64,000 nucleotides of DNA, taken from positions 620,001-684,000 of the forward strand of contig JAIVFI010000005.1 in NCBI GenBank assembly GCA_025558095.1. Direction: 5' to 3'. Shown piece after piece: positions 18,599-29,745 of this stretch; the first letter of the stretch is position 1; every line of letters begins with the position of its first letter. Below the pieces are notes generated by a model. It did not search any database. It was not told the DNA's origin and saw nothing but the letters and a program-made list of their open reading frames with translations. The translations under genes and the position numbers were made by a program. Source of the DNA: Hyaloraphidium curvatum (lineage: Eukaryota; Monoblepharomycota; Hyaloraphidiomycetes; Hyaloraphidiales; Hyaloraphidiaceae).

Positions 18599-21004
18599 TT
18601 ACACGCGATCGACCTCGGACCCCGCCTCGGCTTCCTGCTCCGCGCCGTCCGCGATCTCGACCGCCGTCCCCCGCCCGGCCAGGATCTCCCTCAGCCCCGC
18701 CGCATCGTCCACGGAAACCCACCCCCTCCCCACCGCGCCGTCGAGCCAGTCCTCCGCGGCGCGCACGTCCCCCTCCGCCGCGGCCTTGGCCGCCATCCGC
18801 GCCAGGATCCTCGTGTCCGGCGGCAGCGACAGCTGTTCCGCCGCCCCCGCCAGCAACTTTGCCGTCCTTCCCCAGCCGTCCTCCTCCAGCGCGCGCTCCA
18901 GCAGCGGGTGCATGGTCCGCGGCGGCACCGCGACCTGGTGCGCGGCACGGAACGCCGCGAGCATCCCCAGCGCGCGCTCGGGGGCGTCGGGCAGCCCCGA
19001 GGCGCGGAAGCCCCGCGCGGCGGCGGCGAGCGCGCGCGCGTCGGGGCGGAGATCGAGCCCGTGAGGGTCGCACATGCGCGCGGCGAGGCGCTCCGCGAGG
19101 TCGGGGCGGCCGGAGCGGAAGTGGGCGTCCAGGAGGTAGGTGTAGGATTGCAGGCCCGGGGTCCGGCGGGCGTCGGCGAAGGGGTCCGGAGGGCCGGCGC
19201 GGTGCGAGAGGAGGTCGGATTCGCGCCGGGCGACCACCTCCGCTGCGTCGTCCCACCGCTGCAGTGCCGAGAGGCCGGCGACCATGCCGGCAAGCATGGG
19301 TTCCGTGGCAACACCCGTTGGCGACGCAGCCTCCCACACCTTCCTCGCCAGATCCTCGTGCCCGGTCGACATGCAAAGCCTCACCAGGGCGCCGATTGCC
19401 TCCCCATCCAAAGAGTGTGGGCCGCCGGGCAGCACGTCGAGCTCGCCGCGGTCCAGCGCCCTCGCGAGCGCCTCGGTCCACCGCGCCACGCCGGCGGCGT
19501 CCGCCATCCGCGAGTAGCCCAGCAGGAACAGCGCGTACGTGCCCCAGTTCCACCTGATTCCCCTGGTGCGTCCCGCGACGCCGCGCTCGTCGTCGGTCCG
19601 GGCATGCACCGCCTCGGTGAGCATCCTCGTTGCGACGCCCTCGGCAGCGGCAGGGTCCGCGAGGAAGTGCAGCCTGAGCACGGCGTTGTACACGTCCGCC
19701 GACGGCACCAGGCCCCTCGTCGAATTGAGCTGCCTCAGCGTTCGGAGCACCTTTGCGTGCGCCCCCGCCAGGTTCGGATGCGGCTTTGCCCCCGCCGTCC
19801 TCCTCGGATCCGGCCCGGGCGCGCTCCACGCCCTCCGCACGTGGCAGTCCAGCGCCAGCTCGAACGCCCGCGCCAGCGCGGCGGTGCGGAAGGCCGAGGC
19901 GGCGGGGTCGCCGGGGTGCTGCGCGGTCCAGCGGCCGCGGACGACGGCCAGGACCTGCTCGCATTCGGCCTCCATGCGGTCCTGCCGGAGGACGTCCATG
20001 AGGCGGAGCAGGTCCGCGGTGGGGATCTTGAAGGGGTCCGGGTCGCGGCGGCGGTCGGGGGGTTGGCCGACGGCGAGGTGCACCTCGCCCGAGAGGTGCA
20101 GCTCGCGGAAGGTGTTCCAGGCGAGCCGGACCGGCTCGGGGTCGCCGCGCGAGCGCAGCGATTCGGCCAGGGAGGCCTCGAACACGCGGATCGCCTCGGC
20201 GGGGTCGGCGAGCTTGGCGCCGCCCGATTTCTGCTTGCGCCTCGCGGGCGGCTTGTCCGAGATGAGCTTCCGCATCTGCAGGTAGTCCGTGTTGACGGGC
20301 AGCGCCGACGGGTACTGGTGTTTCATGCTTTCGATCAGGCGCTGCCGGAACTGCGCCTTCCAGCGGAGCGCGGCGTCCTTCTTTGGTCCGTCGGTCCTTT
20401 GCGCATCCGAGCCCGGGTCCTCGTCGGCCACCAACCGCAACGATGGGGAAGAATGATCGGAATCCGAGTGCTCCTCGGCCTCCTCGTCGACCAGCCTCCC
20501 CGCCCACTCCGCGGCACCCGCATCCGGCACCGTTGAGCCCCGGTGGAGCGCAAACTCTTCAGAGCGCTGGTACCGCTGCAGCTTCTGCTGGTTCGCCGAC
20601 ATGGCCCTCCGGTCGGGACTGGAAACCCTCGCTTTCTCCTCGGCGCCCTCCCCGCCGCGGTCCGCCAGTCCGTCCTCGTGTGCTTCGATCCTCGCGCGCG
20701 AATCGGGGGCCACTCTGCCGCGTTTCGGCCTGTGCTTTGCCAGGAACTCCTCGACGGAGAGGGGCCTGTGCCGCGGCCGCCCCGGCCCTCGCGCCTCGGG
20801 CTCCGCCGCCCGCGACCGGCCCCGACCGCTCTCCGCGTCCTCGTCGGCGTCCAGCACGGCCCGCGCCGCGTTCGCCGCCCGCCTGCTGCCGCGAGGCAGC
20901 GCGCCCGTGGGGAGCCCCGCCGCGGCGGCGACCCACGCCCGCAGCGGCGCCAGCGGCGACGTTCGAACGCCCAGCGCGGCCGCGCGGCAAAAGGCCCGCG
21001 ACAT
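18599..21004 (-). CDS. pentatricopeptide-like mitochondrial protein
   Basis: One exon encodes 801 residues, ATG at 21004 (a longer frame upstream uses no better start). The N-terminus MSRAFCRAAALGVRTS is Arg/Ala-rich without acids, a likely mitochondrial presequence, followed by a charged disordered region to about residue 240. From about 270 on, repeated helix pairs of roughly 35 residues appear (SADVYNAVLRLHFLADPAAAEGVATRML, QSYTYLLDAHFRSGRPDLAERLAARM, DARALAAAARGFRASG), with the Y/A-x-L and G-x-x-x-x-A spacing of PPR units. PPR proteins bind organelle RNA. The repeats are degenerate, so I give no individual RNA target. It diverges from the AFG2-like gene, with starts 107 bases apart. Confidence 0.65.
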   Translation of the reverse strand: MSRAFCRAAALGVRTSPLAPLRAWVAAAAGLPTGALPRGSRRAANAARAVLDADEDAESGRGRSRAAEPEARGPGRPRHRPLSVEEFLAKHRPKRGRVAPDSRARIEAHEDGLADRGGEGAEEKARVSSPDRRAMSANQQKLQRYQRSEEFALHRGSTVPDAGAAEWAGRLVDEEAEEHSDSDHSSPSLRLVADEDPGSDAQRTDGPKKDAALRWKAQFRQRLIESMKHQYPSALPVNTDYLQMRKLISDKPPARRKQKSGGAKLADPAEAIRVFEASLAESLRSRGDPEPVRLAWNTFRELHLSGEVHLAVGQPPDRRRDPDPFKIPTADLLRLMDVLRQDRMEAECEQVLAVVRGRWTAQHPGDPAASAFRTAALARAFELALDCHVRRAWSAPGPDPRRTAGAKPHPNLAGAHAKVLRTLRQLNSTRGLVPSADVYNAVLRLHFLADPAAAEGVATRMLTEAVHARTDDERGVAGRTRGIRWNWGTYALFLLGYSRMADAAGVARWTEALARALDRGELDVLPGGPHSLDGEAIGALVRLCMSTGHEDLARKVWEAASPTGVATEPMLAGMVAGLSALQRWDDAAEVVARRESDLLSHRAGPPDPFADARRTPGLQSYTYLLDAHFRSGRPDLAERLAARMCDPHGLDLRPDARALAAAARGFRASGLPDAPERALGMLAAFRAAHQVAVPPRTMHPLLERALEEDGWGRTAKLLAGAAEQLSLPPDTRILARMAAKAAAEGDVRAAEDWLDGAVGRGWVSVDDAAGLREILAGRGTAVEIADGAEQEAEAGSEVDRV

Positions 21005-21111
21005 TGCGCCGCCACTGCCCTCCTCTGGGCTGCTGACCTGTAGCCGGGTGTGTTGTCGATTGTTTGTTTGTCCCCTGATCACCCACTGCCGCCGCCCGCC
21101 AGCGGGCCCGA
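21005..21111. promoter_or_regulatory. short divergent promoter, PPR / AAA ATPase
   Basis: Only 107 bases separate the two divergent starts. TTGTCGATTGTTTGTTTG near 21053-21070 is the one AT-rich stretch. It must serve both genes. Confidence 0.3.
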
Positions 21112-23538
21112 ATGGCGCCGGCCCGCCCTCCTCCGGCGCCGATCGCCCTCCCCGTGATCGTGCGCCCCCCGTCGGACGCGCAGGCGGCGTGGTGCCGCCT
21201 CCCGCCCGCGCTGTTCGGCGGCGCCGCGGGGCTGCCCGGCCCGTGGCTGCTCGCCGTGCCAAAGGGCTCGCGGGACGCGTACCTGGGCAGGGCGTGGCCG
21301 GGGGAGCAGGGGACGGGGTTTGCGGACGTGGACGCGAGGGTGACGGTGCCGGTGGGGGCGCTGGACGCGTCGCGGTTCCCGTTGCCCGCGGGGGAGGACC
21401 AGAGACCGGGTTCGGTGTTCCGGTTGCCGCAGAGGATGCCCGAGGCCGGATCCTTGACTGTCGAGGCGGACGTCGCGGACCAAGATTCCTTCTTCCGGTG
21501 GCGCGGATACCGCTGGGCTTCGGCGGACGACGGGAAGCGGCGGGAGGAGGCGGCGGCGGCGCTCGCGGGCCTGGTGGTGACCAAGGGGGCCGTGGTCGGG
21601 CACGGCAGCCCGTTCAGCGTTGTCGTGGGTTTTTGCTCGCTCAGTGATGGGCTACCGTTGACTGTGGACGGCCCGGTCTGCCTTGCAGATCCTCAAAACG
21701 GAACCTGCGTCGGACGGCTTCCTCGAAGTCACGCCAAACACGAGGATCCGGCTCGGCGCTCCGGAGCCCCGCGATCCCATGCCAATGAACTCCGAAGATA
21801 ACAGCACGGTGGCCGGCTCGGGACCGCCGGGCGGCCTGAAGGAGCCCTACGAACGGCTGCTCGAAGTGGTCCGCTACCCGATCCTCTACGCCGACCAGCT
21901 CAAGACCCTGGGCGTCGACGTCCCGCGAGGCGAGCACGCACTTATCTGCTTCCCACCTCGCCCTTCCTGACCACCCCCCCTTTCCATGCCAGGCGTCCTG
22001 CTCTACGGCCCCCCCGGCGTCGGCAAGACCCTCCTCGTCCGCACCGTGGCGCGGGACTGCGGCGCCCGCCTCGTGGTAATCAACGGCGCCGAGGTCGCGT
22101 CGCCGTTCGCGGGGGAGGGCGAGGCGGCGCTGGAGCGGCGGTTCGCCGAGGCCGCGTCCGGGGACGGGAGGCCGAGCATTCTGTTCATCGACGAGATCGT
22201 GGGCACCCCCGCCAACCCCCCCGTTCCGCGCATCCTCACCCGCCGGTTTGGTTGCCGCAGGACGCGCTGGCGCCCCCCAGGGAGCAATCCTCCCCCTCGA
22301 CCCTCCGCCTGCTCGCGCACCTCGCGCACCTCTTGGACCGCCTCCCCTCGCTGGCCCCCCGCGCGGTCGTCGTGGCCGCTACCAACCGCCCCGGCGGCGT
22401 CGACGCCTCCCTGCGCCGCGGGGGCCGTCTCGACCGCGAGATCGGGGTGGATCCGCCCGGGGCGGCGCAGAGGGCCGAGATCCTGCGGGCGCTCGTGCGC
22501 GGGGTCGGGCTGGCGCCGGGCACGGAGATGGACGAGGTGGTGGGGAGCACGCCGGGGTTCGTCGGGGCGGATCTGGAGAACCTGGTGCGCGAGGCGTGCG
22601 CCGAGGCGGCGCGGCGCGGGGGCGGGGAGGGCGTGTCGACGGCGGATTTCGCGGGCGCGCTGAGGAGGATCGGGCCGAGCTCCGCGGCCAGGGGGTGGAC
22701 GCTGGACGTCGGCGCGCGGAGGGGGTGGGAGTCCGTGGGTGGGCTGGAAGGGGTCAAGAGGAAGCTGAGGCAGGCGGTGGAGTGGCCCGTGCTGCACGCG
22801 GGGACGTTTGCGCGGCTCGGGCTGAGGCCGCCGCGGGGGGTGCTGCTCTACGGGCCGCCCGGGTGCTCCAAGACCACCCTTGCGAGGGTGGTGGCGGGGA
22901 CGGCGGGACTCAACTTTGCCAGCCTCGACGTGGCGGGGCTGTATTCGAGCTACGTGGGGGACTCGGAGCGCCTTGTGAGGCAGGCCTTCACCAAGGCGCG
23001 GGCGGCGGTGCCGTGCGTTCTGTTCCTGGACGAGCTGGACGCCATGGCGGGCGACCGCGGCCACGGGTCGAGCGGGTCGTCGGACGCGGTGCAGGGCAAG
23101 ATCCTCTCGGCGCTTTTGAACGAGATGGACGGCATCGAGTCGGCCGACGGCGTCCTGGTCGTCGCGGCGACCAACCGGCCCTGGGCGATCGACGCGGCGC
23201 TGCTGCGCCCGGGCAGGTTCGACAGGCTGGTCTACGTGCCCCCTCCCGACCGCGCGGCGCGGGAGCGGATCCTCGAGATCTACGCCGGGGACATGCCGCG
23301 CGCGGCGGGCGTCGATTTCGCGCGGATCGCGGGAGAGCTGGCGACGGACCTGTTCAGCGGCGCGGACGTGGAGAACCTGTGCCGCGAGGCGGCGCTGGGG
23401 GCGCTGCGGCGCGGGTTGGGCGGCGGGGGCGGCGAGCTCGAGGTGACGATGGCCGACTTTGAGGCCGCGGCGGCGCTGGTGAAGCCGTCGCTGTCCCGGG
23501 AGCAGCTGGATCGGTACGAGAGGTTCGAGGCGAGGTAG
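21112..23538 (+). CDS. AFG2/SPATA5-type double AAA+ ATPase
   Basis: Exons 21112-21624, 21689-21929, 21993-22198 and 22261-23538 join to 745 residues, close to yeast AFG2 (780). The N-domain of about 240 residues precedes D1: Walker A GPPGVGKT (about 257-264), Walker B ILFIDEID rebuilt by splicing intron 3, then ATNRPGGVDASLRRGGRLDREI. D2 has Walker A GPPGCSKTTL near 520, where the CSKT variant is characteristic of the AFG2/SPATA5 branch rather than Cdc48, then CVLFLDELDAM and ATNRPWAIDAALLRPGRFDRL with the arginine-finger region. The family releases Rlp24 from pre-60S ribosomes in the cytoplasm. The second intron (21930-21992) begins GC rather than GT. Confidence 0.85.
21930..21992 (+). other. 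GC-AG intron in the AAA ATPase gene
   Basis: The exon ends CCGCGAG and the intron starts GCGAGC, contains CCTGACCACC and ends GCCAG. The join gives VPRGVLLYGPPG, the invariant start of an AAA D1 domain, so the donor must be GC. No alternative GT lies near. Confidence 0.75.
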
Positions 23539-23689
23539 AATTGTGCCGATCCATGGCAGCTGTAGTCGAGTGAGGCAGAAGCCTTGTCCGTCGGGCACTG
23601 CCTGAAATATTCGTGCGCCGCGTGCCCAGAGCGTGGCCTCCTTTCCGACGACTGCCACTCTTAGTGCCCCAGAAGAGGACACCGCCGGC

Positions 23690-25416
23690 ATGTCGTACGG
23701 CGGGACGCCGCTGCTGCAGCGGCACGGCGGGCCCGGCCTCTCGCCGCCGCGCGTGGAGCTGCACGACCACGACCACGGCGGGGCCGACCACGGGCACGCG
23801 CACGCCGACCCGCCGCACCACGCGTGGGCCGCCGACCTCGGCCGCCCGCCGCAGCCGCCGTCGCCGTCGAAGGCGCCGCCGTCGTACGCCGCGCTCGGCC
23901 TCGGCGGGCTGCCGCTGCCCGGCGCGGCGCGCCGCCGCCAGACCCCGCGCCTCTTCTGGCGCCGCTCGCTGCTCAAGCCGCTGGCCGACGCGCTGCGCAC
24001 AATCGCGGGCGACCGCACAACGCGCCGCATCCTGCTGTTCCTGGTGCTGAACCTGTCCTTCTGCGGCGTCGAGGCCCTTTACGGCCTCATCACGAACTCG
24101 CTGGGCCTCTTCACGGACGCAATTCACATGGGCTTCGACTCGACGGCGATCGCGATGGGGCTCGCCGCCAGCGTCGTGGGCAAGTGGGGCAGGGACGAGA
24201 AGTGGACCTACGGGTGCGTTGGGGAGCGGCACCGGGGCGGGGAGATGTGAACGAACGGGACGGGCATCGGCCGCAATGGAGGCTGTCCTCGTTGCTTGGG
24301 GCCAGGTCGCGATATTGTGGCACATCGCCGGGCCATCGTTTTGGCGGGTTTGCTAGGAGCTTCGCTCGAGGGCGCGCCGGGGACCTGAGAAGCTTCTCAC
24401 TTTCTGGATCACTGGCTTGCTGGCTCCCACTTTGACGCTCAGAACCTAACTATCCTTCCTTTCCGCAGCTACGGCCGGATAGAGGTGCTCGCGGGCTTCG
24501 CCAACGCCGTCGCCCTCTTTTTCGCCGCCTTCGGCATCATCTGGGAGGCCGTCGAGCGCCTCATGACGCCGGAAACCATCCACACCGACAAGCTGCTGCT
24601 CGTCGCTGTGCTCGGCCTGGGCGTGAATCTCGGTGGGCCTCATGCTGCCCTTGGTGGCGCGTCGAATTGTCGCTGACGCGGCCCCCCAGTCGGCATCTTC
24701 GCGTTTGACCACGCCGCCCTGCACGGGCATGGGGGGCACGACCACGGGCATTCCCATTCCCACGGGTCGCACTCCGAGCACGACCACGATCACGGGGGGA
24801 AGGCGGGCACCACCGCGAATCCGCTGCTGCACGGTGGGTTACTCCCCGCGGGCCGCCCTGTCGTCGCCCGATCCGAACACCTTCTTTCGCCAGGCATGTT
24901 CCTGCACATCCTCGCGGACACGCTCGGCAGCGTCGGCGTCATCACCAGCGCCATCCTGGTCGACTGGTTCGGTGCGTTGCCCCTCCCTCGCCCCCCTCGA
25001 CCCTCCCTGACCTCCGCGCCCGCGAAACAGGGTGGCACTGGGCCGACCCCCTCTGCTCCCTCTTCATCGCCGTCCTCATCCTCTTCTCCGTATGGCCGCT
25101 CCTCCGCTCCTCGGCCCTGACCCTCCTGCAGCGCTCCCCGCCCTCCCTGGACCGCTCCGTCCCCGCCGCCACGCGGCAGATCCTCTCCCTCCCCGGCGTC
25201 GCGGGCGTCGAGCAGCTGCACGTGTGGGAGCTCAAGACGGGCCACCTGGTCGGCACCGCGCGGGTGCTGCTTTCCGGGCGGGGCGACGCCGCGGACGGGG
25301 AGATGGCGAGGGTGACGAGGGAGGCGGGGGCCGTGCTGAGGCAGTTGGGGTGCAGGGAGGTGGCGGTGCAGGTGGAGAGGGGGGAGCCGAGGGAGAACGG
25401 GTACGGGGGGTACTGA
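23690..25416 (+). CDS. cation diffusion facilitator zinc transporter (ZnT5/7, Msc2-like)
   Basis: Exons 23690-24213, 24469-24632, 24690-24833, 24894-24971 and 25031-25416 join to 431 residues. The N-terminal tail is His-rich (HDHDHGGADHGHAHADPPHH). Six membrane spans follow. The zinc site is visible as His-x3-Asp in span 2 (FTDAIHMGFDS) and His-x3-Asp in span 5 (LHILADTLGSVG). A His-rich loop (GHDHGHSHSHGSHSEHDHDHGG) joins spans 4 and 5. The C-terminal cytosolic domain has LPGVAGVEQLHVWELKTGHLVGTARVLL, the ferredoxin-like fold that dimerises. Family members load zinc into the early secretory pathway in exchange for protons. Intron 1 is unusually long (255 bases, CCTAAC branch); the others are 57-60. 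Confidence 0.9.
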
Positions 25417-25680
25417 GGATGCCTGGTCGTGTCATGTGCCCCGCGGGGGGGGCGATAGAAGTCGGTATGCTGGGAAACCCGTCACCCTGCGGATGAACTG
25501 CCTGGATGCCGAAAAGCAGCGTTCCATTCCAGCTAAGCGATTGATGGAATCCAACCAATCCGGCCCGGCGGAAGCTCGCGGCTGCGGGCGTCGCGATCGA
25601 CCTCTCAAAAACACGGCGGGACGCCGCGGCGCGGGATCAGGGTTCCGTCGGCCACGCCTTTCCCGCGCTCCACCGCCGCC

Positions 25681-28280
25681 ATGTCCAAGCGGCGGCGCTG
25701 GAGCTTCTCCCAGAACGACTGGGTGGACCTCCCCCCCGCGGCCGAGGGCACGGAGTACGAGATGCAGCGTGGACCGACGAGCGGGGTCCTACTGGGTTCC
25801 CTCGCCGCGAGGGACGGGACGTACGTGCCCGCGGGGGGGAGCGGAGAGACGGTGGTGGATGTGAACGGGAAGGAGGGCGGGATTCCGCTGTATTTCAGTG
25901 GGTGCACCACTCGAGGAGGCCCGGGAACGCGTCGTGATCCAGTTCCCCCTTCCATGTGCTTCACCTGTTTCCCGGAACCTCCCCGCGATCCGCTCCCCCT
26001 CATGTGCTTCTCTTCCTTCCCATCGCCCTGAAAGGCGAGCTGCAGACCGAGACCGAGAACTTCCTCACCGAGATGGAGATCGACGCGGCCAACCTCGGCG
26101 GCGAGGCCCTCATCGCCGGCATCGGCCGCGAGAACGACCTCGTCGCGGCGATCCAGAACCTCTCCCCCGGGGACAGGATCGCGCACCGCGCCGAGACCAT
26201 GGCGCAGAAGGACTACAACCTCGAGGCCGCGTTCAGGTTCATGATGTGGAGGCGGCTCGAACGGCTGAGGACGGGCACGATCGGGAAGCCGTCCATGGCG
26301 CGGTTCATCGTCACGGTGCTCGTGTTTGCGTTCTTCATCCTGATGGTCGGCGTGTACGGACGCCGCTTCTACGAGCTCAATCCCTGGGAGAGCCTGGTCG
26401 TGGGGGTGATCCTCCTCCCCATCATCTTCTTTGTCGCCGTCTCGTCGAGCTTCTCGGTGGCCCTGGCCTTCTACTGGTCGGTGGTCGGTGTTGCCATCCG
26501 GACGTTTTCCGGCTGACGCCTCCGCCAGGGTGGCCATCGGCTCCGTCGTCCTACTCATCGTCGCCGTGGCGGCCCCGGGCGACCGCGAAGGGCAGTGGTT
26601 CTACCCGAGCCCCACGTTCAACACGGCCTGCTCCGTCGTCGTCTGGGTGACCGTCGCCCTCGTCATCATCTCCATGCTGACGCACCTGATCTACTACTAC
26701 TTCTGGCCGGTACGATTGCCGCCCGCTCCCGAACCCCGCTCGGACTCACGCCCGCGTGGGTCGCCAGTGGTACATCACCCACGGCTTCGGCAACTCGGTC
26801 CGCGACTGGCGCATCCGCAAGGTGGCCAACCGCAAGGGCGCCGTCACCTACGGCGCGTGGGAGCCCGCGATGCGGCGGTTCACGCGCAACCTCGTCGTGT
26901 ACCGCGGCATGTGCGACGACGAGGGGCGGCCGCACGCGTTCGGGGAGTGGCGGGACGATTCGACGGCGGGGGAGTGCCTGCAGGGGTACTGGAGCCACGG
27001 TCTGCCCGTGGGCCCGTTCGTCAGCCGCGAGTCGGGGACGGGCAACGCGTTCAGCGCGATGCGGTGCGGGTTCGCGCGCAACTGCGCCGGCGGGTGGAAG
27101 GAGATACGGTGGTTCCCGCAGCGCGGGGAAGGGCTGGCGTACGGCCTGGCCGTGACCGAGTGCTCCATCGCGGGAGCCTTCTTCAGCAAGCTGCCGGCAA
27201 CGCAGCTGCTGATCCCGCCGACGCTCAAGAGCAAGGAGCAGGACGTGGTGGAGAAGGTGGTCGAGGGGCTGGCGCTGGGGACGGACCCGACGACGGTCGA
27301 CAAGACCGAGGACTGCATCATCTTTGTGCACGGGTACAACGCCAGCCTCGAGTCGGCCTTCGTCACCTTCTGCCAACTGCTCTCGCTCGGCGATTTCCCC
27401 AAGAAGTTCCGCCCCTTCATCTTCAACTGGCCCGCCGGCGGGCCAGTCACGTACCTGCAGGCGCGGACGATGATCGAGTCCGAGGCGTGCCGCGGCGACT
27501 TTGTGGAGTTCATCCGCGACTTGGGCAACGTGGGCTTCGACCGTTTCACCCTGATTGGCCACTCGATGGTGGTTGCTGCGTGCTTCGGGGTCGTTCTCGG
27601 TGCTGACGCCGCTCCGACCGCGCAGGGCGCCCGCATGCCCGTGGGCATAACACCCCAATACCACACCCTATTCCGCCCCCTCCCGGGCTCCGACCTCCCC
27701 CAACCCTCCACCGCGCTCCCAACCCTCTCCGCACTGGTCCTGCTGAACGGGGAAGCCCACTTCGACGACTTCAAGTCGGCGCACTTCCCCACCATCCGCC
27801 AGTTCTGCGACAACATCGTCGTCTACTCGGACGACAACGACGGCCCCCTCGGCATCGCCGAAACGGCGGGTTGGCTCTTCCCCGCGCCCTCGGTCACCGG
27901 CCTGCCGTACAAGGCCCTGGGCAAGCACGGCCGCGAGCTGTACGTCGAGGACCCCGCGGTCACCATGCCCGGCCGCGGCGGCACCCCGCGGCCCCTGCGC
28001 AGGTACCTGGACCTGGACGTGCTCGACACGACGTTTTTGCAGAGCAACGTGCAGGGGATGCGGCACACGTTCTTTGGGATCGCGAGGAGCGTGGTGGACG
28101 ATCTCTACGGTGGGTGTCACGTGCGCCGCTGCCGCGCCTCCCAGGCGGTCTGACGGCTCCAAACTTCCAAAAGACGTGATCGTCGAGCGCAAGCGTGCCA
28201 AGGACCGGACGAGCAGGCTGATGCGCCGGGACGGCAACGAGTTTGCGTTCCAGACGGCGCCAGAGTACTACAAATACTAG
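25681..28280 (+). CDS. membrane-anchored DUF900-type alpha/beta hydrolase
   Basis: Six exons (25681-25897, 26035-26476, 26529-26709, 26768-27568, 27626-28109, 28174-28280) give 743 residues. Exon 2 and exon 3 encode four hydrophobic spans (FIVTVLVFAFFILMVGVYG, SLVVGVILLPIIFFVAV, SVVLLIVAVAA, VVVWVTVALVIISML). The soluble half starts with a Trp/Tyr/Gly pattern (GAWEPAMRRF, GYWSHGLPVGPF) reminiscent of MORN-like units. The hydrolase core has EDCIIFVHGYNASLESAF (oxyanion region), FIFNWPAGG and the nucleophile elbow GHSMGAR with Ser; a 57-base intron falls between Met and Gly of that elbow. Acid and His residues lie downstream (DNDG; HFDDF or HGRELY are possible). Likely a membrane lipase or esterase; the substrate is unknown. 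Confidence 0.7.
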
Positions 28281-28464
28281 GCAGCGATCGGCGCCCGTGG
28301 GCAGGATATGCAGTTCCTTAATCATGGCTTTCTGTTTGTTATGTTCATTAGAGATACGGACCGGCGGTCCGGTGCCGATGGCAGCGATGACTTGGGGGCG
28401 ATCAGGGTCACCTGGGTCGGACCCAAAACCCCGCCGGGCCGCAGCACGATCGGGCGGGCCCCCG

Positions 28465-29631
28465 ATGGCGCTCGACGGGCGCACGCGGCTGGCGCTGCTC
28501 GTGTCGGCGGCGGTCGGCGCGCTGTGGCTGGTTTTTTTGGCGGCGGGAGCGGCGGGCGGCGGGCGGCGCGGGCTGGCGGGGCTCGCTGCGCTGCCGGCGG
28601 GCGCGCTGACGCCGGGCGTGCGGACGCGGCTGGCGGCGCTGTCGGCAGAATTGCGCGCGCTGGCCGGCGAGCTGGACGCCGCGGCGGGCGTCGGCCCGGG
28701 CCCGGGCACGGCGCCCGCCGACCTCGCCTACGTCAACCCGCGCAGGTGCGGCGCCTCCCCGTCGGAGCCCTTCCTCGCGTCGGACAAGGTCGCCGTGCTC
28801 GTCGAGACGCGCATGCACCCGCGGCTGCTGCCCGTGCTCGCAAACTTCCTCGCCGTGCTGCCGCTCGACTGGCGCCTGCAGCTCTTCCTCTCGGACGCGA
28901 ACGCGCCCGCCGTCGAGGCCGCGCCCGGGCTGAAGCACTGGCTGCGCCGCGGCAAGATCCGGCTGGAGCGGCTGGGCGACGTCTTCACGGACCCGCACTA
29001 CCGCTCCTCGTACAACGCGGTTATGAAGAACGCGACCTTCTGGCGCGCCGTGGACGGCGAGCACGTGCTCGTGTTCCAGACGGACGCCGCGTTGTGCCGC
29101 GCCTCGGCCAAGTCGGTCGAGGACTACCTGGACTGGGCGTTCGTGGGCGCCCCGTGGAACGAGGGCGCCAAGTGCGGCAACGGCGGCCTCTCGCTCCGCA
29201 AGCGCAGCGCCATGCTCGACGTCCTCCTCCGCCCCGACGGCCCCGCCGCGACCAACGAGGACGAGCACTTTTGCGCGCGCCTCCGCCACTTCGGCTACCC
29301 CATGCCCGACTTCGAAACGGGCCGCAGCTTCTCCATCGAGATGGCCTACTACCCCTCCCCCGTGGGCCTGCACCAGGTCTTTTACCACCACCGCATCGGG
29401 ACCGACTGGCTGTACGAGATACACCGGGGCTGCCCCGAGTCGAGGGTCATCTCGACGCCGCCGTGCAGGAGGACGGCGTGCGGGAACGACGCCAAGGTCA
29501 AGGCGGCGATGAACAGGACGGCGGTGTGCGAGGCGCCCTTCAAGGAGGCGAGGAAGGACCGGAGGGCGAGGGACAGGCCGGTCGAGTGCGACATCACGGC
29601 GGGGTTCGTGCAGCCCAAGAAGGGGCCGTAG
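28465..29631 (+). CDS. DUF5672 putative glycosyltransferase, type II membrane protein
   Basis: A single exon of 388 residues. A signal anchor (LALLVSAAVGALWLVFLAAG) occupies residues 7-27, followed by an Ala/Leu-rich stem. The catalytic-like domain has KVAVLVETRMHPRLLPVLANFLAVLPLDWRLQLF, then NATFWRAVDGEHVLVFQTDAALC where QTD is the putative metal/nucleotide Asp of DUF5672, DYLDWAFVGAPW, the Gly-rich GNGGLSLRKRSAML, EDEHFCARL and HHRIG. These elements resemble the GT-A acceptor and donor loops. The family occurs in fungi, algae and animals without a settled substrate. It starts the intronless surface-glycan block. A CGATCGG lies 20 bases before the ATG. Confidence 0.7.
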   Translation: MALDGRTRLALLVSAAVGALWLVFLAAGAAGGGRRGLAGLAALPAGALTPGVRTRLAALSAELRALAGELDAAAGVGPGPGTAPADLAYVNPRRCGASPSEPFLASDKVAVLVETRMHPRLLPVLANFLAVLPLDWRLQLFLSDANAPAVEAAPGLKHWLRRGKIRLERLGDVFTDPHYRSSYNAVMKNATFWRAVDGEHVLVFQTDAALCRASAKSVEDYLDWAFVGAPWNEGAKCGNGGLSLRKRSAMLDVLLRPDGPAATNEDEHFCARLRHFGYPMPDFETGRSFSIEMAYYPSPVGLHQVFYHHRIGTDWLYEIHRGCPESRVISTPPCRRTACGNDAKVKAAMNRTAVCEAPFKEARKDRRARDRPVECDITAGFVQPKKGP

Positions 29632-29745
29632 CGGGCGGGTGCGGGGGTTTGTTCCTTTGTGGCATGGTCGGCTTCGGGGCGCTCGGTTATACAGGAAAGG
29701 CCAATCCACACGGGCTGCGATGTGGCGCAAGGGGGTATAGAATCC

